The notes: generated from the sequence alone by a model not told the origin. 64,000 bases of DNA from Candidatus Saccharimonadota bacterium (GCA_017404325.1 JAFRCO010000007.1:1-64000), one strand, 5' to 3'. Shown: positions 41,249 to 49,934, counted from the stretch's first letter. Made by a program: numbers and translations.

Positions 41249-41806
41249 ATGCATCATGATGAGATGTGGCAAGTTTATGCGCCGAACGGAGAGCCGATAA
41301 AAGGAAAAGGGTGGGATTCGGCTTTAGATAATCCGGAAAAAACTAATTCTGATGCGATTGTCGGGGTGGCAGTAGTTTTTGTATATCGACACGGTGAAAA
41401 TGGATTGGAATTGTTGTGGCAAAGAAGATCTGAGAAAGTCGATCGTTGGCCAGGTGATTATGATATTTCGGCGGGTGGACACATTAATTTAGGTGAGTCT
41501 TTAGTAGAAGCGGCAATACGAGAAACCAATGAAGAAATCGGGGCTTCGGTTACGGAAAAAGATTTGAAATTTGTGACGATGAGACCGTTTAATAAAAATC
41601 GATTTGCATGGGTTTATGCGGTAGATTGGACGGGGAGGTCGGAGGAATTTCATTTTGACGATGAAGAAGTTTCGGAAGTTAGGTGGGTGCTTTTTAAAGA
41701 GGCAGATGATTTTCGAATGAGATATTGTAAACCGCCTTTAAAGAAGGATAATTTGACTTTAGTTTTACTTGAAGAGTGGTTTTTACAACACGGAGATTTG
41801 TCTTGA
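41249..41806 (+). CDS. Nudix hydrolase
   Basis: 185 residues. The Nudix box GGHINLGESLVEAAIRE followed by TNEEIGA is complete (GX5EX7REUXEEXGU). The N-terminus HHDEMWQVYAPNGEPI resembles the isopentenyl-diphosphate isomerase/NUDIX branch (YfcD-like), as does the WQRRS strand. The substrate is a nucleoside diphosphate derivative or similar. Its location between recA and recX suggests nucleotide-pool cleaning linked to repair (inference). 3-bp gap after recA. Confidence 0.9.
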   Translation: MHHDEMWQVYAPNGEPIKGKGWDSALDNPEKTNSDAIVGVAVVFVYRHGENGLELLWQRRSEKVDRWPGDYDISAGGHINLGESLVEAAIRETNEEIGASVTEKDLKFVTMRPFNKNRFAWVYAVDWTGRSEEFHFDDEEVSEVRWVLFKEADDFRMRYCKPPLKKDNLTLVLLEEWFLQHGDLS

Positions 41807-42408
41807 AAATAACCGATTTACGACAGGGGGTGAAAAATCCGGATCGGGTGAATGTTTTTGTGGACGAGAAATATTCCTTTTCATTAGACATTTCGCAAGT
41901 GGTTGATTTTAAACTGAAAGTCGGACAAGAAATTTCAGAAGAGAAATTGGAAGAATTTAAGAAGGCTTCTGAATCGGGAAAACTATACCAAAGGACTTTG
42001 GAATGGGTATTAGCGAGGCCGAGATCGGAGAGAGAGACGCGGGATTATTTATATAAAAAGATTTTTGAGAAGAAATTAGACAAAGATTATATCGAGGTTA
42101 TTGTTGATAAATTGAAAAATAAAAAATATTTAAATGATTTAGGGTTTGCGGAGTGGTATGTTGAAAATAGATTTGTAAAAAAAGGAATATCAAAAAAGCG
42201 CCTTAAAATGGAGCTGAAGAAAAAAGGGATTTCAGACGAGATAATTGAAAAAGTTTTAGATGCGAGAGATGACGAAGAGGAAATTATGAAAATCATTGCC
42301 AAAAAACGGAGTAGATATGATGATGATAAACTTATTCAATATCTTTGTCGGCAAGGTTTTTCGTATCAGCTGGCGCAAAATCTTGTTCAGACTTACGAAA
42401 AGGATTAA
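41803..42408 (+). CDS. recX: RecX regulatory protein
   Basis: 201 residues if started at TTG 41803, which overlaps the Nudix stop (TTGA). The alternative GTG at 41776 adds 9 residues. Three-helix repeats typical of RecX: YQRTLEWVLARPRSERETRDYL, FAEWYVENRFVKKGISKKRL, ELKKKGISDEIIEKVL, and IQYLCRQGFSYQLAQNLV. It modulates RecA filaments. The 77 3' bases overlap the convergent PRC-barrel gene. Confidence 0.92.
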   Translation: MKITDLRQGVKNPDRVNVFVDEKYSFSLDISQVVDFKLKVGQEISEEKLEEFKKASESGKLYQRTLEWVLARPRSERETRDYLYKKIFEKKLDKDYIEVIVDKLKNKKYLNDLGFAEWYVENRFVKKGISKKRLKMELKKKGISDEIIEKVLDARDDEEEIMKIIAKKRSRYDDDKLIQYLCRQGFSYQLAQNLVQTYEKD

Positions 42409-42943
42409 CAAAATTCGGGATGAACTCTTCCTTTTCGGCTTTTTGTTTAATAACCTTTTCTTCGTCTTTAACGATAACTTTATAATCAGTGATTTCGACG
42501 ATTTCCTTTCGCGAAATAATTAGTTCGGGATCAAGGAGACTTTTTATAATTCGCCGTTTAACGACGAGTTGTTGGACGATAAAATCTTCACTTGTGACGG
42601 TATAATCTTCAACTTTGCCGAGCTTACTATGTTTTTTAGTTTCGACTTTCAGACCGATTAAACTAAAGTTTAAATCGAGGACTTTAGAGATTTTTACAAT
42701 ATCATCTCTTTCGGCAAGTTCTTCAATATCGTCAATAACGAAGCCGTAATTAGAATATTCACGAATGCTTTTTACATCAAGGATGTTAGCGCTAGATTTT
42801 GCGATAAGCGGACCGGCTACTTTAAAGGCGATGATTTTTAAAGTATCAGGATCAACGATCGCTTCGGAAATAACAGCAATACGGCCGCCAGCTTGAACAC
42901 TTAAAACTGGGGCACCGATTAATTTCGAAGCGTAGACTAACAT
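42332..42943 (-). CDS. PRC-barrel domain protein
   Basis: 203 residues, two PRC-barrel-like units: residues about 1-75 (MLVYASKLIGAPVLSV, GRIAVISEAIVDPDTLKIIAF) and about 80-165 (LIGLKVETKKHSKLGKVEDYTV). A charged tail follows (KQKAEKEEF). PRC barrels occur in RimM and photosynthetic H subunits and often bind RNA or ribosomes. It overlaps truB by 7 bp upstream, and recX by 77 bp at the 3' end, convergent. It has its own leaderless -10 inside the end of truB. Confidence 0.85.
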   Translation of the reverse strand: MLVYASKLIGAPVLSVQAGGRIAVISEAIVDPDTLKIIAFKVAGPLIAKSSANILDVKSIREYSNYGFVIDDIEELAERDDIVKISKVLDLNFSLIGLKVETKKHSKLGKVEDYTVTSEDFIVQQLVVKRRIIKSLLDPELIISRKEIVEITDYKVIVKDEEKVIKQKAEKEEFIPNFVNPFRKSEQDFAPADTKNLADKDIE

Positions 42944-43656
42944 AAGTTTATTATAGCATCTTTTATATCGTAGTTACCGATTTTAGTTCTCCGTAGGCTT
43001 GTTAAATAGGCGCCGGTGCCGAGTTTTTTACCGATGTCTTCGGCAAGAGTGCGGATATAAGTGCCGGAGCTGACATGGGTGCGGATTTTTAATTCGGGAT
43101 AGTTATATTCTAGGATTTCGATACTGTAGATTTCGATCTCACGAGTCGGGGTTTCAAAGTTTTTTCCTTTTCTGGCTAATTTATAGGCGCGCTCGCCGTT
43201 AATTTTGACAGCGCTAAAGCGAGGGACTTGTTGTTTGGTTTTACCTACAAACGAGCTAAGAGTAGATTCAATTGTATTCAACTCGGGGCGCGTCCGGCCG
43301 GCCCGTCGCCACGGGCGGCCGGCGCTAGACCTCGCGCTGCCGCGCTCCGGACCCCCTTCGTTTGAATACAATTGAATCTCCCCTTCGGGGTCGCCGGTAG
43401 TGGAAGTGTAGCCGAGGCGTAAAGTCGCTTCGTAGACTTTGTCGAGCTTTAGAAATTCGTTAGATTTTTTGGTCATTTTACCAGTTAGAAGAATTAAAAG
43501 GCCGGTAGCAAAAGGGTCTAAAGTACCGGTATGACCGACTTTGACTTTGTGGCCGAATTTTTCAGTAAGTTGTCTGCGAACTCTTGCGACGGCACCAAAA
43601 CTAGAGATCCCAGCGGGTTTGTCGACTAAAATGATTTGGTTTTCAGATTCATCCAT
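42937..43656 (-). CDS. truB: tRNA pseudouridine-55 synthase TruB with inserted segment
   Basis: 239 residues. Catalytic Asp47 in GHTGTLDPFATGLL, VYEATLRLGYTSTTGDPEG, QQVPRFSAVKINGERAYKLAR, and SGTYIRTLAEDIG: a complete TruB, which makes pseudouridine 55 in tRNAs. Residues about 100-125 (EGGPERGSARSSAGR and following, Arg/Gly/Pro-rich) have no counterpart in the family. They are encoded by a GC-rich palindromic element of 114 bp that keeps the frame. It sits in the variable loop between GDPEGE and the SFVG strand, so activity may be preserved. Confidence 0.93.
   Translation of the reverse strand: MDESENQIILVDKPAGISSFGAVARVRRQLTEKFGHKVKVGHTGTLDPFATGLLILLTGKMTKKSNEFLKLDKVYEATLRLGYTSTTGDPEGEIQLYSNEGGPERGSARSSAGRPWRRAGRTRPELNTIESTLSSFVGKTKQQVPRFSAVKINGERAYKLARKGKNFETPTREIEIYSIEILEYNYPELKIRTHVSSGTYIRTLAEDIGKKLGTGAYLTSLRRTKIGNYDIKDAIINLC
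42950..42955 (-). promoter_or_regulatory. Leaderless extended -10 promoter of PRC-barrel gene
   Basis: TGC-TATAAT on the minus strand, 6 nt before the ATG at 42943, inside the truB coding region. Confidence 0.65.
43265..43378. repeat. In-frame palindromic element in truB
   Basis: 17-bp perfect inverted repeats (43265-43281 GATTCAATTGTATTCAA; 43362-43378 its complement) enclose an 80-bp GC-rich core. The core has a strong hairpin CCGGCCgGCCCGT-CGCC-ACGGGCGGCCGG (lower-case g is a bulge; two arms 43294-43306 and 43311-43322). The length is a multiple of three. It resembles, in design only, the Rickettsia palindromic elements found inside genes. Confidence 0.82.
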
Positions 43657-43663
43657 ATACCCT

Positions 43664-43669
43664 ATTATA
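43664..43669 (-). promoter_or_regulatory. Leaderless extended -10 promoter of truB
   Basis: TGG-TATAAT on the minus strand, 7 nt before the ATG at 43656. Confidence 0.7.
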
Positions 43670-43728
43670 CCAAGTTGATTTTTGATTTTTAAATGGTTAT
43701 AATTAAATTAGTTAAACGGAGGAACTAT

Positions 43729-44418
43729 ATGAAAAAATATATTGCCGAATTTATCGGTACCTTGGTTTTGGTGCTGATTGGTTGCGGTACAGCGATGGTG
43801 GTGGGGTGCGATGCGTTAATGGGGGGTGGTTATGTCTTAACTGCTTTTGCCTTCGGGTTGGCGCTACTCACGATGGCTTATAGTATCGGAAATATCTCGG
43901 GTTGCCATATTAATCCGGCAGTATCGCTTGCGATGTTGATTTCGAAAAAACTTTCGCTAAAGGATTTTTGGGGCTACATTGTATTTCAAGTTTTAGGAGC
44001 TTTGGCTGGGGCTGGGCTTCTCGCTTTGATCTTCAATGGCGCTGGAATTACGGATATGACTGGAGGATTTGGTTCGAATGGATTAGCGGGTGTAAATGGA
44101 AATATTTGGATTGGTTTACTAGTAGAAGTGCTTCTAACATTTGTATTCGTAATGTCGATTCTTGGCGTGACATCGGAAAAGTTTAAACACGGTGCGGTGG
44201 CCGGGCTAGTGATTGCTTTGTCGCTCGTCGCGGTACATATCCTCGGGATTGGTTTAACGGGAACAAGTGTAAACCCGGCAAGATCGATTGGGCCGGCGAT
44301 TGTAGCGGCTTTCAGCGGTAATGTTACGGCGATTAGTGTAGTTTGGGTGTTTATTGTAGGACCGTTAGTAGGAGGAGCGTTAGCGGCTTATACTTATAAA
44401 ATGCTCGAAAGGAAATAG
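43729..44418 (+). CDS. Aquaporin / MIP-family channel
   Basis: 229 residues from ATG 43729 (GGAGG 8 nt upstream). Six transmembrane helices and two half-helices with NPA signatures: HINPAVSLAM and SVNPARSIGPAI. The GxxxG spacing and the Arg after the second NPA match water-selective AqpZ-type channels, though glycerol facilitation cannot be excluded by eye. It mediates osmotic water flow across the cytoplasmic membrane. Confidence 0.95.
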   Translation: MKKYIAEFIGTLVLVLIGCGTAMVVGCDALMGGGYVLTAFAFGLALLTMAYSIGNISGCHINPAVSLAMLISKKLSLKDFWGYIVFQVLGALAGAGLLALIFNGAGITDMTGGFGSNGLAGVNGNIWIGLLVEVLLTFVFVMSILGVTSEKFKHGAVAGLVIALSLVAVHILGIGLTGTSVNPARSIGPAIVAAFSGNVTAISVVWVFIVGPLVGGALAAYTYKMLERK

Positions 44419-44424
44419 TATCTC

Positions 44425-44453
44425 TTGAAAAGTTTCTAGGGGTATGATATAAT
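44425..44453 (+). promoter_or_regulatory. Leaderless promoter of rpsO with -35
   Basis: TTGAAA (44425-44430), 17 bp, TGA-TATAAT (44448-44453), 7 nt before the ATG at 44461. Confidence 0.78.
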
Positions 44454-44460
44454 TGCCCCT

Positions 44461-44727
44461 ATGATAACAAAAGAGAATAAAGACAAGGCTATTGCCAAGG
44501 TCGCTCGTAATAAGGCGGACGTTGGTTCTCCTGAAGTACAAGTTTCGATTCTCACGGAGCGCATTAAGGAAGTTACTGAGCACGTGAAGAATAACAAACA
44601 TGACTTTATGGCCAAAAGAGGTTTGATGCAGATGGTTGGGAAGCGAAAAAGACTTCTCAAATACCTCGAAGAGACCGATTTTGAGCTATATAAGAAAACT
44701 GTTAAGAAACTCGGTCTAAGGAAATAG
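44461..44727 (+). CDS. rpsO: 30S ribosomal protein uS15
   Basis: 88 residues, standard S15 length: KARNKADVGSPEVQVSILTERI-type start (ARNKADVGSPEVQVSILTE), KHDFMAKRGLMQMVGKRKRLL, and YLEETDFELYKKTVKKLGLRK. It binds 16S rRNA in the central domain. Leaderless promoter and own terminator. Confidence 0.98.
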   Translation: MITKENKDKAIAKVARNKADVGSPEVQVSILTERIKEVTEHVKNNKHDFMAKRGLMQMVGKRKRLLKYLEETDFELYKKTVKKLGLRK

Positions 44728-44733
44728 TAAGGA

Positions 44734-44759
44734 AAAACCCCGCGAAAAGCGGGGTTTTT
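44734..44759 (+). terminator. Rho-independent terminator of rpsO
   Basis: AAAACCCCGC / GCGGGG stem with GAAA loop and T-run. It lies 10 bp from the end of the convergent unknown gene. Confidence 0.92.
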
Positions 44760-44769
44760 GGTTTAAGGC

Positions 44770-45267
44770 TTATTTGCCTTTTTTCTTTTTTCTTGCTTTC
44801 TTCTCTTTTTCGTCTTTTTCCGTTTTCAGATTCATTTTCTTAAGAAAACGGTCAAACATTCTGTCGAGTGTTTCTTTACTGACGGCATCACCGAGTTTCA
44901 TTATTTCCGAATAAGTTTCATATCCGTCTTCCGGATCTCCGAGGAAGGACTCAATGGCATCCTCGAACATCATCATTTGATACGGGAAACAGTCTTTAAA
45001 CTTTTCGGTGTAGAGTTTAGGATCGTTCTCAGTGGTGAAACTGAGATAGAAGGAACAGGAAACTACTTCGTACTCGTCGTCATAGACGAAAAGTCCAGCG
45101 ACGTCGACATCATATTGTTCCCTGATTCTCTTTCGGCAGCTTGACCAGATCTTAGCGAGCGGATCAAACTTTGAGTTACGAGGCCAAACGACTCCGTTGA
45201 TGATGAGGGCTCCCATAGGACCCTCAGAGCAAGATTCTTTGTAGGTACAATTTGGTAATTTAATCAT
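44770..45267 (-). CDS. Unknown soluble protein, compositional outlier
   Basis: 165 residues, no signal. N-terminal Cys-rich part (PNCTYKESCSEGP), an aromatic/acidic core (GLFVYDDEYEVVSCSFYLSF, YTEKFKDCFPYQMMMFEDAI), then a Lys-rich tail (EKKARKKKKGK). Many codons end in C (GTC, GAC, TTC, TCC), unlike rpsO and pnp on either side. Strong Shine-Dalgarno AAGGAGG and a TATAAT at about 45315 on the minus strand. It separates rpsO and pnp, often neighbours in bacteria. Looks acquired or differently selected. Function unknown. Confidence 0.7.
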   Translation of the reverse strand: MIKLPNCTYKESCSEGPMGALIINGVVWPRNSKFDPLAKIWSSCRKRIREQYDVDVAGLFVYDDEYEVVSCSFYLSFTTENDPKLYTEKFKDCFPYQMMMFEDAIESFLGDPEDGYETYSEIMKLGDAVSKETLDRMFDRFLKKMNLKTEKDEKEKKARKKKKGK

Positions 45268-45322
45268 TTTACCCCCTCCTTGTGATTTAAAATATACCTA
45301 TCTTTCTTAATTATATCATACT

Positions 45323-45351
45323 TTGCGAAAAAAAGCAAGGTCTGGTATAAT
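45323..45351 (+). promoter_or_regulatory. Promoter of pnp with leader
   Basis: TTGCGA (45323-45328), 17 bp, TATAAT (45346-45351). This leaves a leader of about 75 nt with AAAGG before the ATG at 45434. PNPase leaders are often autoregulated in other bacteria; no clear stem is seen here. Confidence 0.7.
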
Positions 45352-45433
45352 ATAGGTGTTATTAACAATTGGGAAGACGGCAGATATAAGATGGGGCTTA
45401 TACCTGAAGTTTTCCCGAGAAAGGAACATTTTT

Positions 45434-47611
45434 ATGGAAATAATAAACCCTAATGGTAAGAAGACCGTAAGGTTGTCTACTCAGTGGTTAGGGCGCGAGC
45501 TTTCTCTAGAGGTAAATAGAGTTGGTTTTCGTTCGACTTCGTCGGTACTCGTTACCTACGGAGATACAGTAGTTTTAGGGTCAGTCGTAGTCGGGACGAA
45601 GCCGGTAGTATTAGATTACTTCCCGCTTTCGATAGATTACGAGGAAAAATGGTATGCGGCAGGAAAAATTTCTGGCTCGCGCTTTATTAAGAGAGAGGGG
45701 AAACCGGCAGATGAGGCGATTTTGGTTGGGCGGTTAATTGACCGACCGATTAGGCCGCTCTTCCCTAAGGGATATCGCCAAGAGATTCAAGTTGTTTGTA
45801 CGGTTCTTTCGATGGATCCGTCGTTTAGGCCGGATTGTGTCGCGATGATTGCGGCGAGTTCGGCTCTTATGAACGCTGGTTTGCCGTTTGATGGACCGGT
45901 AGCGGGGATTAGAATTGGACGAATTGGGGGTGAATTTAAGGGATTCTTGTCGCCGGAGGAACGTGAAGAATCGCCGATGGATCTCGTTGTTGCTTGTAAA
46001 GAAGGTAAAGTGATGATGGTCGAGGCTGGGATGAAAGAAGTTCCGGAAGAGACGATTATTGAGGCAATGCACTGGGCAGTAAAGAATGTTCAGCCAGTCT
46101 TAGATTTACAAAAAGAATTAGCGAAGCAAGTTGCTGCGACACCGCAAGAATATGAGTTGGTTTTGCCGGATGAAGAAGTTCTTAAGGAAGTTGAAGATTG
46201 GACGAAGGGTAAATTTGGAGCGAAAGTACGTGGAAATGTCATGGAGAGATCGCAGATTTTAGATGAGATCAAGTATGCGATGCATGATGAGTTTGCGCTT
46301 TCTAAAGGTCAAGGCGAGACGGACAATGAGAAGGTTGAATGGTATGACGAGAATCTTCGAGATGTTTATGATCAAGCGTTCGAGTTAGCTTTATTTAAGG
46401 AAGTTCGAAGAGGGATTGTTGAAGAGGGGATTAGACCGGACGGACGTAAATTAAATGAAGTTCGTCCTTTGTCTTCGCAGGTTGGGATTTTGCCGAGAAC
46501 ACACGGTTCTTCTCTGTTTACGCGTGGCGTAACGCAGGCTATGAATATTGTGACTTTAGCGCCGTTATCATATTCACAAGATGTTGATACGATGGAAGTG
46601 ACAGACGGAAAGCGTCGTTATATGCATCATTATAATGCGCCGTCTTATACGGTTGGGGAGCCTGGAAGAATTGGTTCGCCGGGACGACGAGAAATTGGAC
46701 ATGGTTATCTCGCGGAGCGAGCCTTGATTCCGGTATTACCTTCGGAAGAGGAGTTCCCTTATGCGATTCGTTCGGTGACTGAGATTATGTCTCAAAATGG
46801 TTCGACTTCTATGGCAGCGACTTGTTCATCTTGTATGGCGTTAATGGACGCTGGTGTTCCGATTAAAAGACCAGTTTCGGGCGTAGCGATGGGTCTCATG
46901 GTTGATGTTCCTAAGGGTACAGAAATTACAGCGGATGATGTTGATAAGGCATATGTCTTAACAGATTTGATGGATGCGGAAGATTTCGCAGGTGATATGG
47001 ACTTTAAGGTGACTGGTACGACGGAAGGCGTGACGGCGCTTCAGATGGATATGAAAGTACATGGGTTGCCGGTTGAGATTATGGAAAAAGCTTTGAAACA
47101 ATCTCATGAAGGACGAATGTTTATTTTGAATCACATTCTCGAAGTAATTCCGGAGCCAAAGAAAGAGATTTCGCCGTATGCGCCGAGAATTGAGAAGCTG
47201 ATGATTAATCCGGATAAAATCGGAGCAGTAATCGGTAAGGGCGGGGAAATGATTAATAAGATTACGACTGAGACTGGAGCGGAAGTGGATATTGAAGATT
47301 CAGGGCTCGTCACGATTTCGGGAAGTGATCCGGAGAAGATTCAGAAGGCGCTTGAATGGGTCAAATCATTAACTGAAGAACCGGAAGTCGGAAAGATTTA
47401 TGAAGGTACTGTTGTAACTATCAAAGATTTCGGTGCATTTGTGAATATTATGCCGGGGATTGATGGAATGTTACATATTTCGCAAATTGTTGAAGGGCGG
47501 AGACTTAAGTCGGTTGACGAGGTTTTGAAGGTTGGGCAGAAGGTTAAGGTTCGCTTGGTAGCGATTGATAATGGAAAATTGTCATTGTCGATGATTGGTG
47601 TTGATAAATAA
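45434..47611 (+). CDS. pnp: Polyribonucleotide nucleotidyltransferase
   Basis: 725 residues from ATG 45434. Two RNase PH domains (first with DRPIRPLFPKGY, second with RREIGHGYLAERAL, SQNGSTSMA), then KH (IGAVIGKGGEMINKITTETG) and S1 (EGTVVTIKDFGAFVNIMPG) domains. It degrades RNA 3'-to-5' with phosphate and is probably the main processive RNA exonuclease here. It is followed after 1 bp by lepA. Confidence 0.98.
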   Translation: MEIINPNGKKTVRLSTQWLGRELSLEVNRVGFRSTSSVLVTYGDTVVLGSVVVGTKPVVLDYFPLSIDYEEKWYAAGKISGSRFIKREGKPADEAILVGRLIDRPIRPLFPKGYRQEIQVVCTVLSMDPSFRPDCVAMIAASSALMNAGLPFDGPVAGIRIGRIGGEFKGFLSPEEREESPMDLVVACKEGKVMMVEAGMKEVPEETIIEAMHWAVKNVQPVLDLQKELAKQVAATPQEYELVLPDEEVLKEVEDWTKGKFGAKVRGNVMERSQILDEIKYAMHDEFALSKGQGETDNEKVEWYDENLRDVYDQAFELALFKEVRRGIVEEGIRPDGRKLNEVRPLSSQVGILPRTHGSSLFTRGVTQAMNIVTLAPLSYSQDVDTMEVTDGKRRYMHHYNAPSYTVGEPGRIGSPGRREIGHGYLAERALIPVLPSEEEFPYAIRSVTEIMSQNGSTSMAATCSSCMALMDAGVPIKRPVSGVAMGLMVDVPKGTEITADDVDKAYVLTDLMDAEDFAGDMDFKVTGTTEGVTALQMDMKVHGLPVEIMEKALKQSHEGRMFILNHILEVIPEPKKEISPYAPRIEKLMINPDKIGAVIGKGGEMINKITTETGAEVDIEDSGLVTISGSDPEKIQKALEWVKSLTEEPEVGKIYEGTVVTIKDFGAFVNIMPGIDGMLHISQIVEGRRLKSVDEVLKVGQKVKVRLVAIDNGKLSLSMIGVDK

Positions 47612-47612
47612 A

Positions 47613-49397
47613 ATGGATAAAATACGAAATTTCTGCATTATTGCGCATATTGATCACGGGAAGTCGACGATTGCGGATCGGATGATGGAGCTGACGGGTA
47701 CGGTAGAAAAGCGTGAGATGAAGGCTCAACTTCTCGATTCAATGGAACTTGAACGAGAAAAGGGGATTACGATTAAGCTCGCGCCAGTGACGATGAAGTG
47801 GAAAGGATGTACTTTGAATTTGATTGATACGCCGGGGCATGTAGATTTTTCGTATGAAGTTTCGCGGTCGTTACAGGCGGTTGAGATGGCAGTTCTTGTT
47901 GTTGATGCAACGCAGGGAATTCAGGCGCAGACGCTGGCGAACGTTTACTTAGCCTTAGAACATAATCTAAAGATTATTCCGGTGATTAATAAAATTGATC
48001 TTCCGGCGGCGGATGTAGAAAAAACGGCGGCGGAAATTATGAATTTATTGGGGTGTTCGCGAGAGGAGATTATTGAAGTATCTGGAAAAACAGGGCAGAA
48101 TGTGGATAAGATTTTAGATGTATTGAGTCGTTACGAGGCTCAGTCACTTCGAGCGCTCCCTGTTGACAACTGTCTACAGACTAAAGCGTTGATATTTGAT
48201 TCGTATTTCGATGATTATAGAGGGGTGGTTTTATATGTCCGGATTTTTGAAGGGGAGATTTTGAAAAACTCGGAGATTTTGATGATGGGGGCAGAGACGA
48301 AAGGGGTGGCACTCGAAGTCGGGATTTTGACACCAAAAATGACGCCACGTGACAAGCTGTCTCAGGGTGAAATTGGCTATATTGTGACGAATTTAAAAAC
48401 AACGCGGGAAGCGAGAGTTGGTGATACGGTGACGTTAGCGAAAAATCCAGCAACAGTGGCTTTGCCTGGGTATAAAAATGTGTTGCCGTTTGTTTATGCA
48501 GGGTTTTTCCCCGTTTCGAACGATCAATACAAAGAATTAAAAGAAGCAGTAGAAAAGTTAAGTTTGTCGGATTCGGCTTTGAAGTTCGAACCGGAGAATT
48601 CGCCGGTTTTAGGGTTCGGTCTTAGGATTGGATTTTTAGGGCTTTTACACATGGATATTATTCGGGAGCGGCTAGAAAGAGAATTTAATTTAGATTTAAT
48701 CGTCACTAATCCATCGACAAATTATGAGGTGGTTTTGAATAATGGGGAAATAATTGAAATTAAATCGGCGGCAGATTTACCGGATGCTTCAGAAATCCGA
48801 GAAATTCGGGAGCCATGGGTAAAAGGTGAAATAATTTTACCGAAAGAAATGATTGGAAACGTTTTAAATTTAATTAATGAGAAACGTGGGCATCAAACGA
48901 ATTTGTCGTATATTGAGGGTAGGGCAGTAATTGACTTTGAGGCGCCGATGGCGAATTTATTAACCGATTTTTATGATCAATTAAAATCGGCGACGAGCGG
49001 GTATGCATCGTTTAACTATGAGTTAAATGGTTATAAAGCAGAAGATTTAGTTAGAATTGACTTCTTAGTCGGGGGACATAAGATTGATGCGCTATCCGTA
49101 ATGGCGCACCGTTCGGAAGCGGAGGGAATTGGGCGTGAAGTGACGAAAAAATTAAAAGAAGTAATTCCCCGTCAAAACTATGAGGTTGCTTTGCAGGCGG
49201 CAATTGGAGCAAGGATAATTGCGCGAGAGACTATTGGGGCCTACCGAAAGGATGTGACGGTAAAAATTCATACTGGCGATCGAGATAGAAAGGCAAAGTT
49301 GCTCGAAAAACAGAAACGCGGAAAAGCGCGGATGAAGAGGTTTGGTAAAATTGATATTCCGAGCGAAGCATTTACGGTAATGCTGAAGCGGGACTAA
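47613..49397 (+). CDS. lepA: Elongation factor 4 (LepA)
   Basis: 594 residues from ATG 47613; the in-frame ATG at 47595 is inside pnp. GTPase domain with HIDHGKST (G1), GITIK (switch I), DTPGHVDF (G3), NKIDLP (G4). A C-terminal domain specific to LepA ends LEKQKRGKARMKRFG...PSEAF. It acts on ribosomes during elongation or assembly under stress. It is distinguished from TypA/BipA by this C-terminal domain. Confidence 0.95.
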   Translation: MDKIRNFCIIAHIDHGKSTIADRMMELTGTVEKREMKAQLLDSMELEREKGITIKLAPVTMKWKGCTLNLIDTPGHVDFSYEVSRSLQAVEMAVLVVDATQGIQAQTLANVYLALEHNLKIIPVINKIDLPAADVEKTAAEIMNLLGCSREEIIEVSGKTGQNVDKILDVLSRYEAQSLRALPVDNCLQTKALIFDSYFDDYRGVVLYVRIFEGEILKNSEILMMGAETKGVALEVGILTPKMTPRDKLSQGEIGYIVTNLKTTREARVGDTVTLAKNPATVALPGYKNVLPFVYAGFFPVSNDQYKELKEAVEKLSLSDSALKFEPENSPVLGFGLRIGFLGLLHMDIIRERLEREFNLDLIVTNPSTNYEVVLNNGEIIEIKSAADLPDASEIREIREPWVKGEIILPKEMIGNVLNLINEKRGHQTNLSYIEGRAVIDFEAPMANLLTDFYDQLKSATSGYASFNYELNGYKAEDLVRIDFLVGGHKIDALSVMAHRSEAEGIGREVTKKLKEVIPRQNYEVALQAAIGARIIARETIGAYRKDVTVKIHTGDRDRKAKLLEKQKRGKARMKRFGKIDIPSEAFTVMLKRD

Positions 49398-49418
49398 CTA
49401 TATAATAGTTAGTCGTGT

Positions 49419-49424
49419 TATAAT
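49419..49424 (+). promoter_or_regulatory. Leaderless extended -10 promoter
   Basis: TGT-TATAAT ending 6 nt before the ATG at 49431. A TATAAT-like palindrome (TAACTATATAATAGTTA) precedes it at 49395-49411. Confidence 0.68.
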
Positions 49425-49430
49425 TTAGAC

Positions 49431-49934
49431 ATGAAAAATAAATTTTCGGTTTTTTGTATTATTTTAGGATTGGTTTTTTGTTTTAGTGTAGCAAATGTGA
49501 TGGCGATTTCGGAAAAACAGGAAAATGCAATTGTTGATAATTGTGAAAAAATCAAAGACAGTTTAAAGAATATTCAAAAAGCGGATGCGAAAGCGCGAGT
49601 GTTTTTAGGTTCGCATTATGAAACGGTGCTGTCGAAATACGTGACGTCATTAAACGTGAGATTGGTAGAAAATAATTTATCGAAATCGAACTTGATTGAT
49701 AATCAGAATGAGCTTGCAAAAACAAAGGAAGCGTTTTCAACAACTTTCGTTGATTATCAAAAAGAATTGGAGGAGTTAGTGGCGATGGACTGTAGGGTGG
49801 AACCGGAAAAGTTTTATGAAAAATTAATTTCGGTAAGGGTGAAACGAAAGAATGTGGCTTTAGGTGTTTCTAAAATGCGAGAGTTAGCGATTAAAAATAT
49901 AAAGTTAGTAAAAGACTTAAAGGAGAATTTATGA
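49431..49934 (+). CDS. Exported helical protein, unknown
   Basis: 167 residues: signal peptide (about 1-25, cleavage likely after VMA), then an all-helical region with two Cys (VDNCEKI, MDCRVEP) and long amphipathic helices (LVENNLSKSNLIDNQNELAK). No anchor motif. It overlaps the next gene by 4 bp, so the two are coupled. Family not recognised. Likely periplasm-like or cell-wall-associated. Confidence 0.7.
   Translation: MKNKFSVFCIILGLVFCFSVANVMAISEKQENAIVDNCEKIKDSLKNIQKADAKARVFLGSHYETVLSKYVTSLNVRLVENNLSKSNLIDNQNELAKTKEAFSTTFVDYQKELEELVAMDCRVEPEKFYEKLISVRVKRKNVALGVSKMRELAIKNIKLVKDLKENL

Noticed and set aside
28788-45370. Recurrent ATTAACAA in leaders and intergenic regions (28789, 29727, 31889, 45361)
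   Set aside because: Short AT-rich word expected by chance at this composition, with no fixed position relative to promoters.
47595-49397. TypA/BipA for the GTPase gene
   Set aside because: The C-terminal segment LEKQKRGKARMKRFG is LepA-specific, and the start region matches EF4.
49395-49411. Terminator for lepA at the small AT palindrome
   Set aside because: The stem is A/T only, lacks a T-run and overlaps the promoter region of the next gene.
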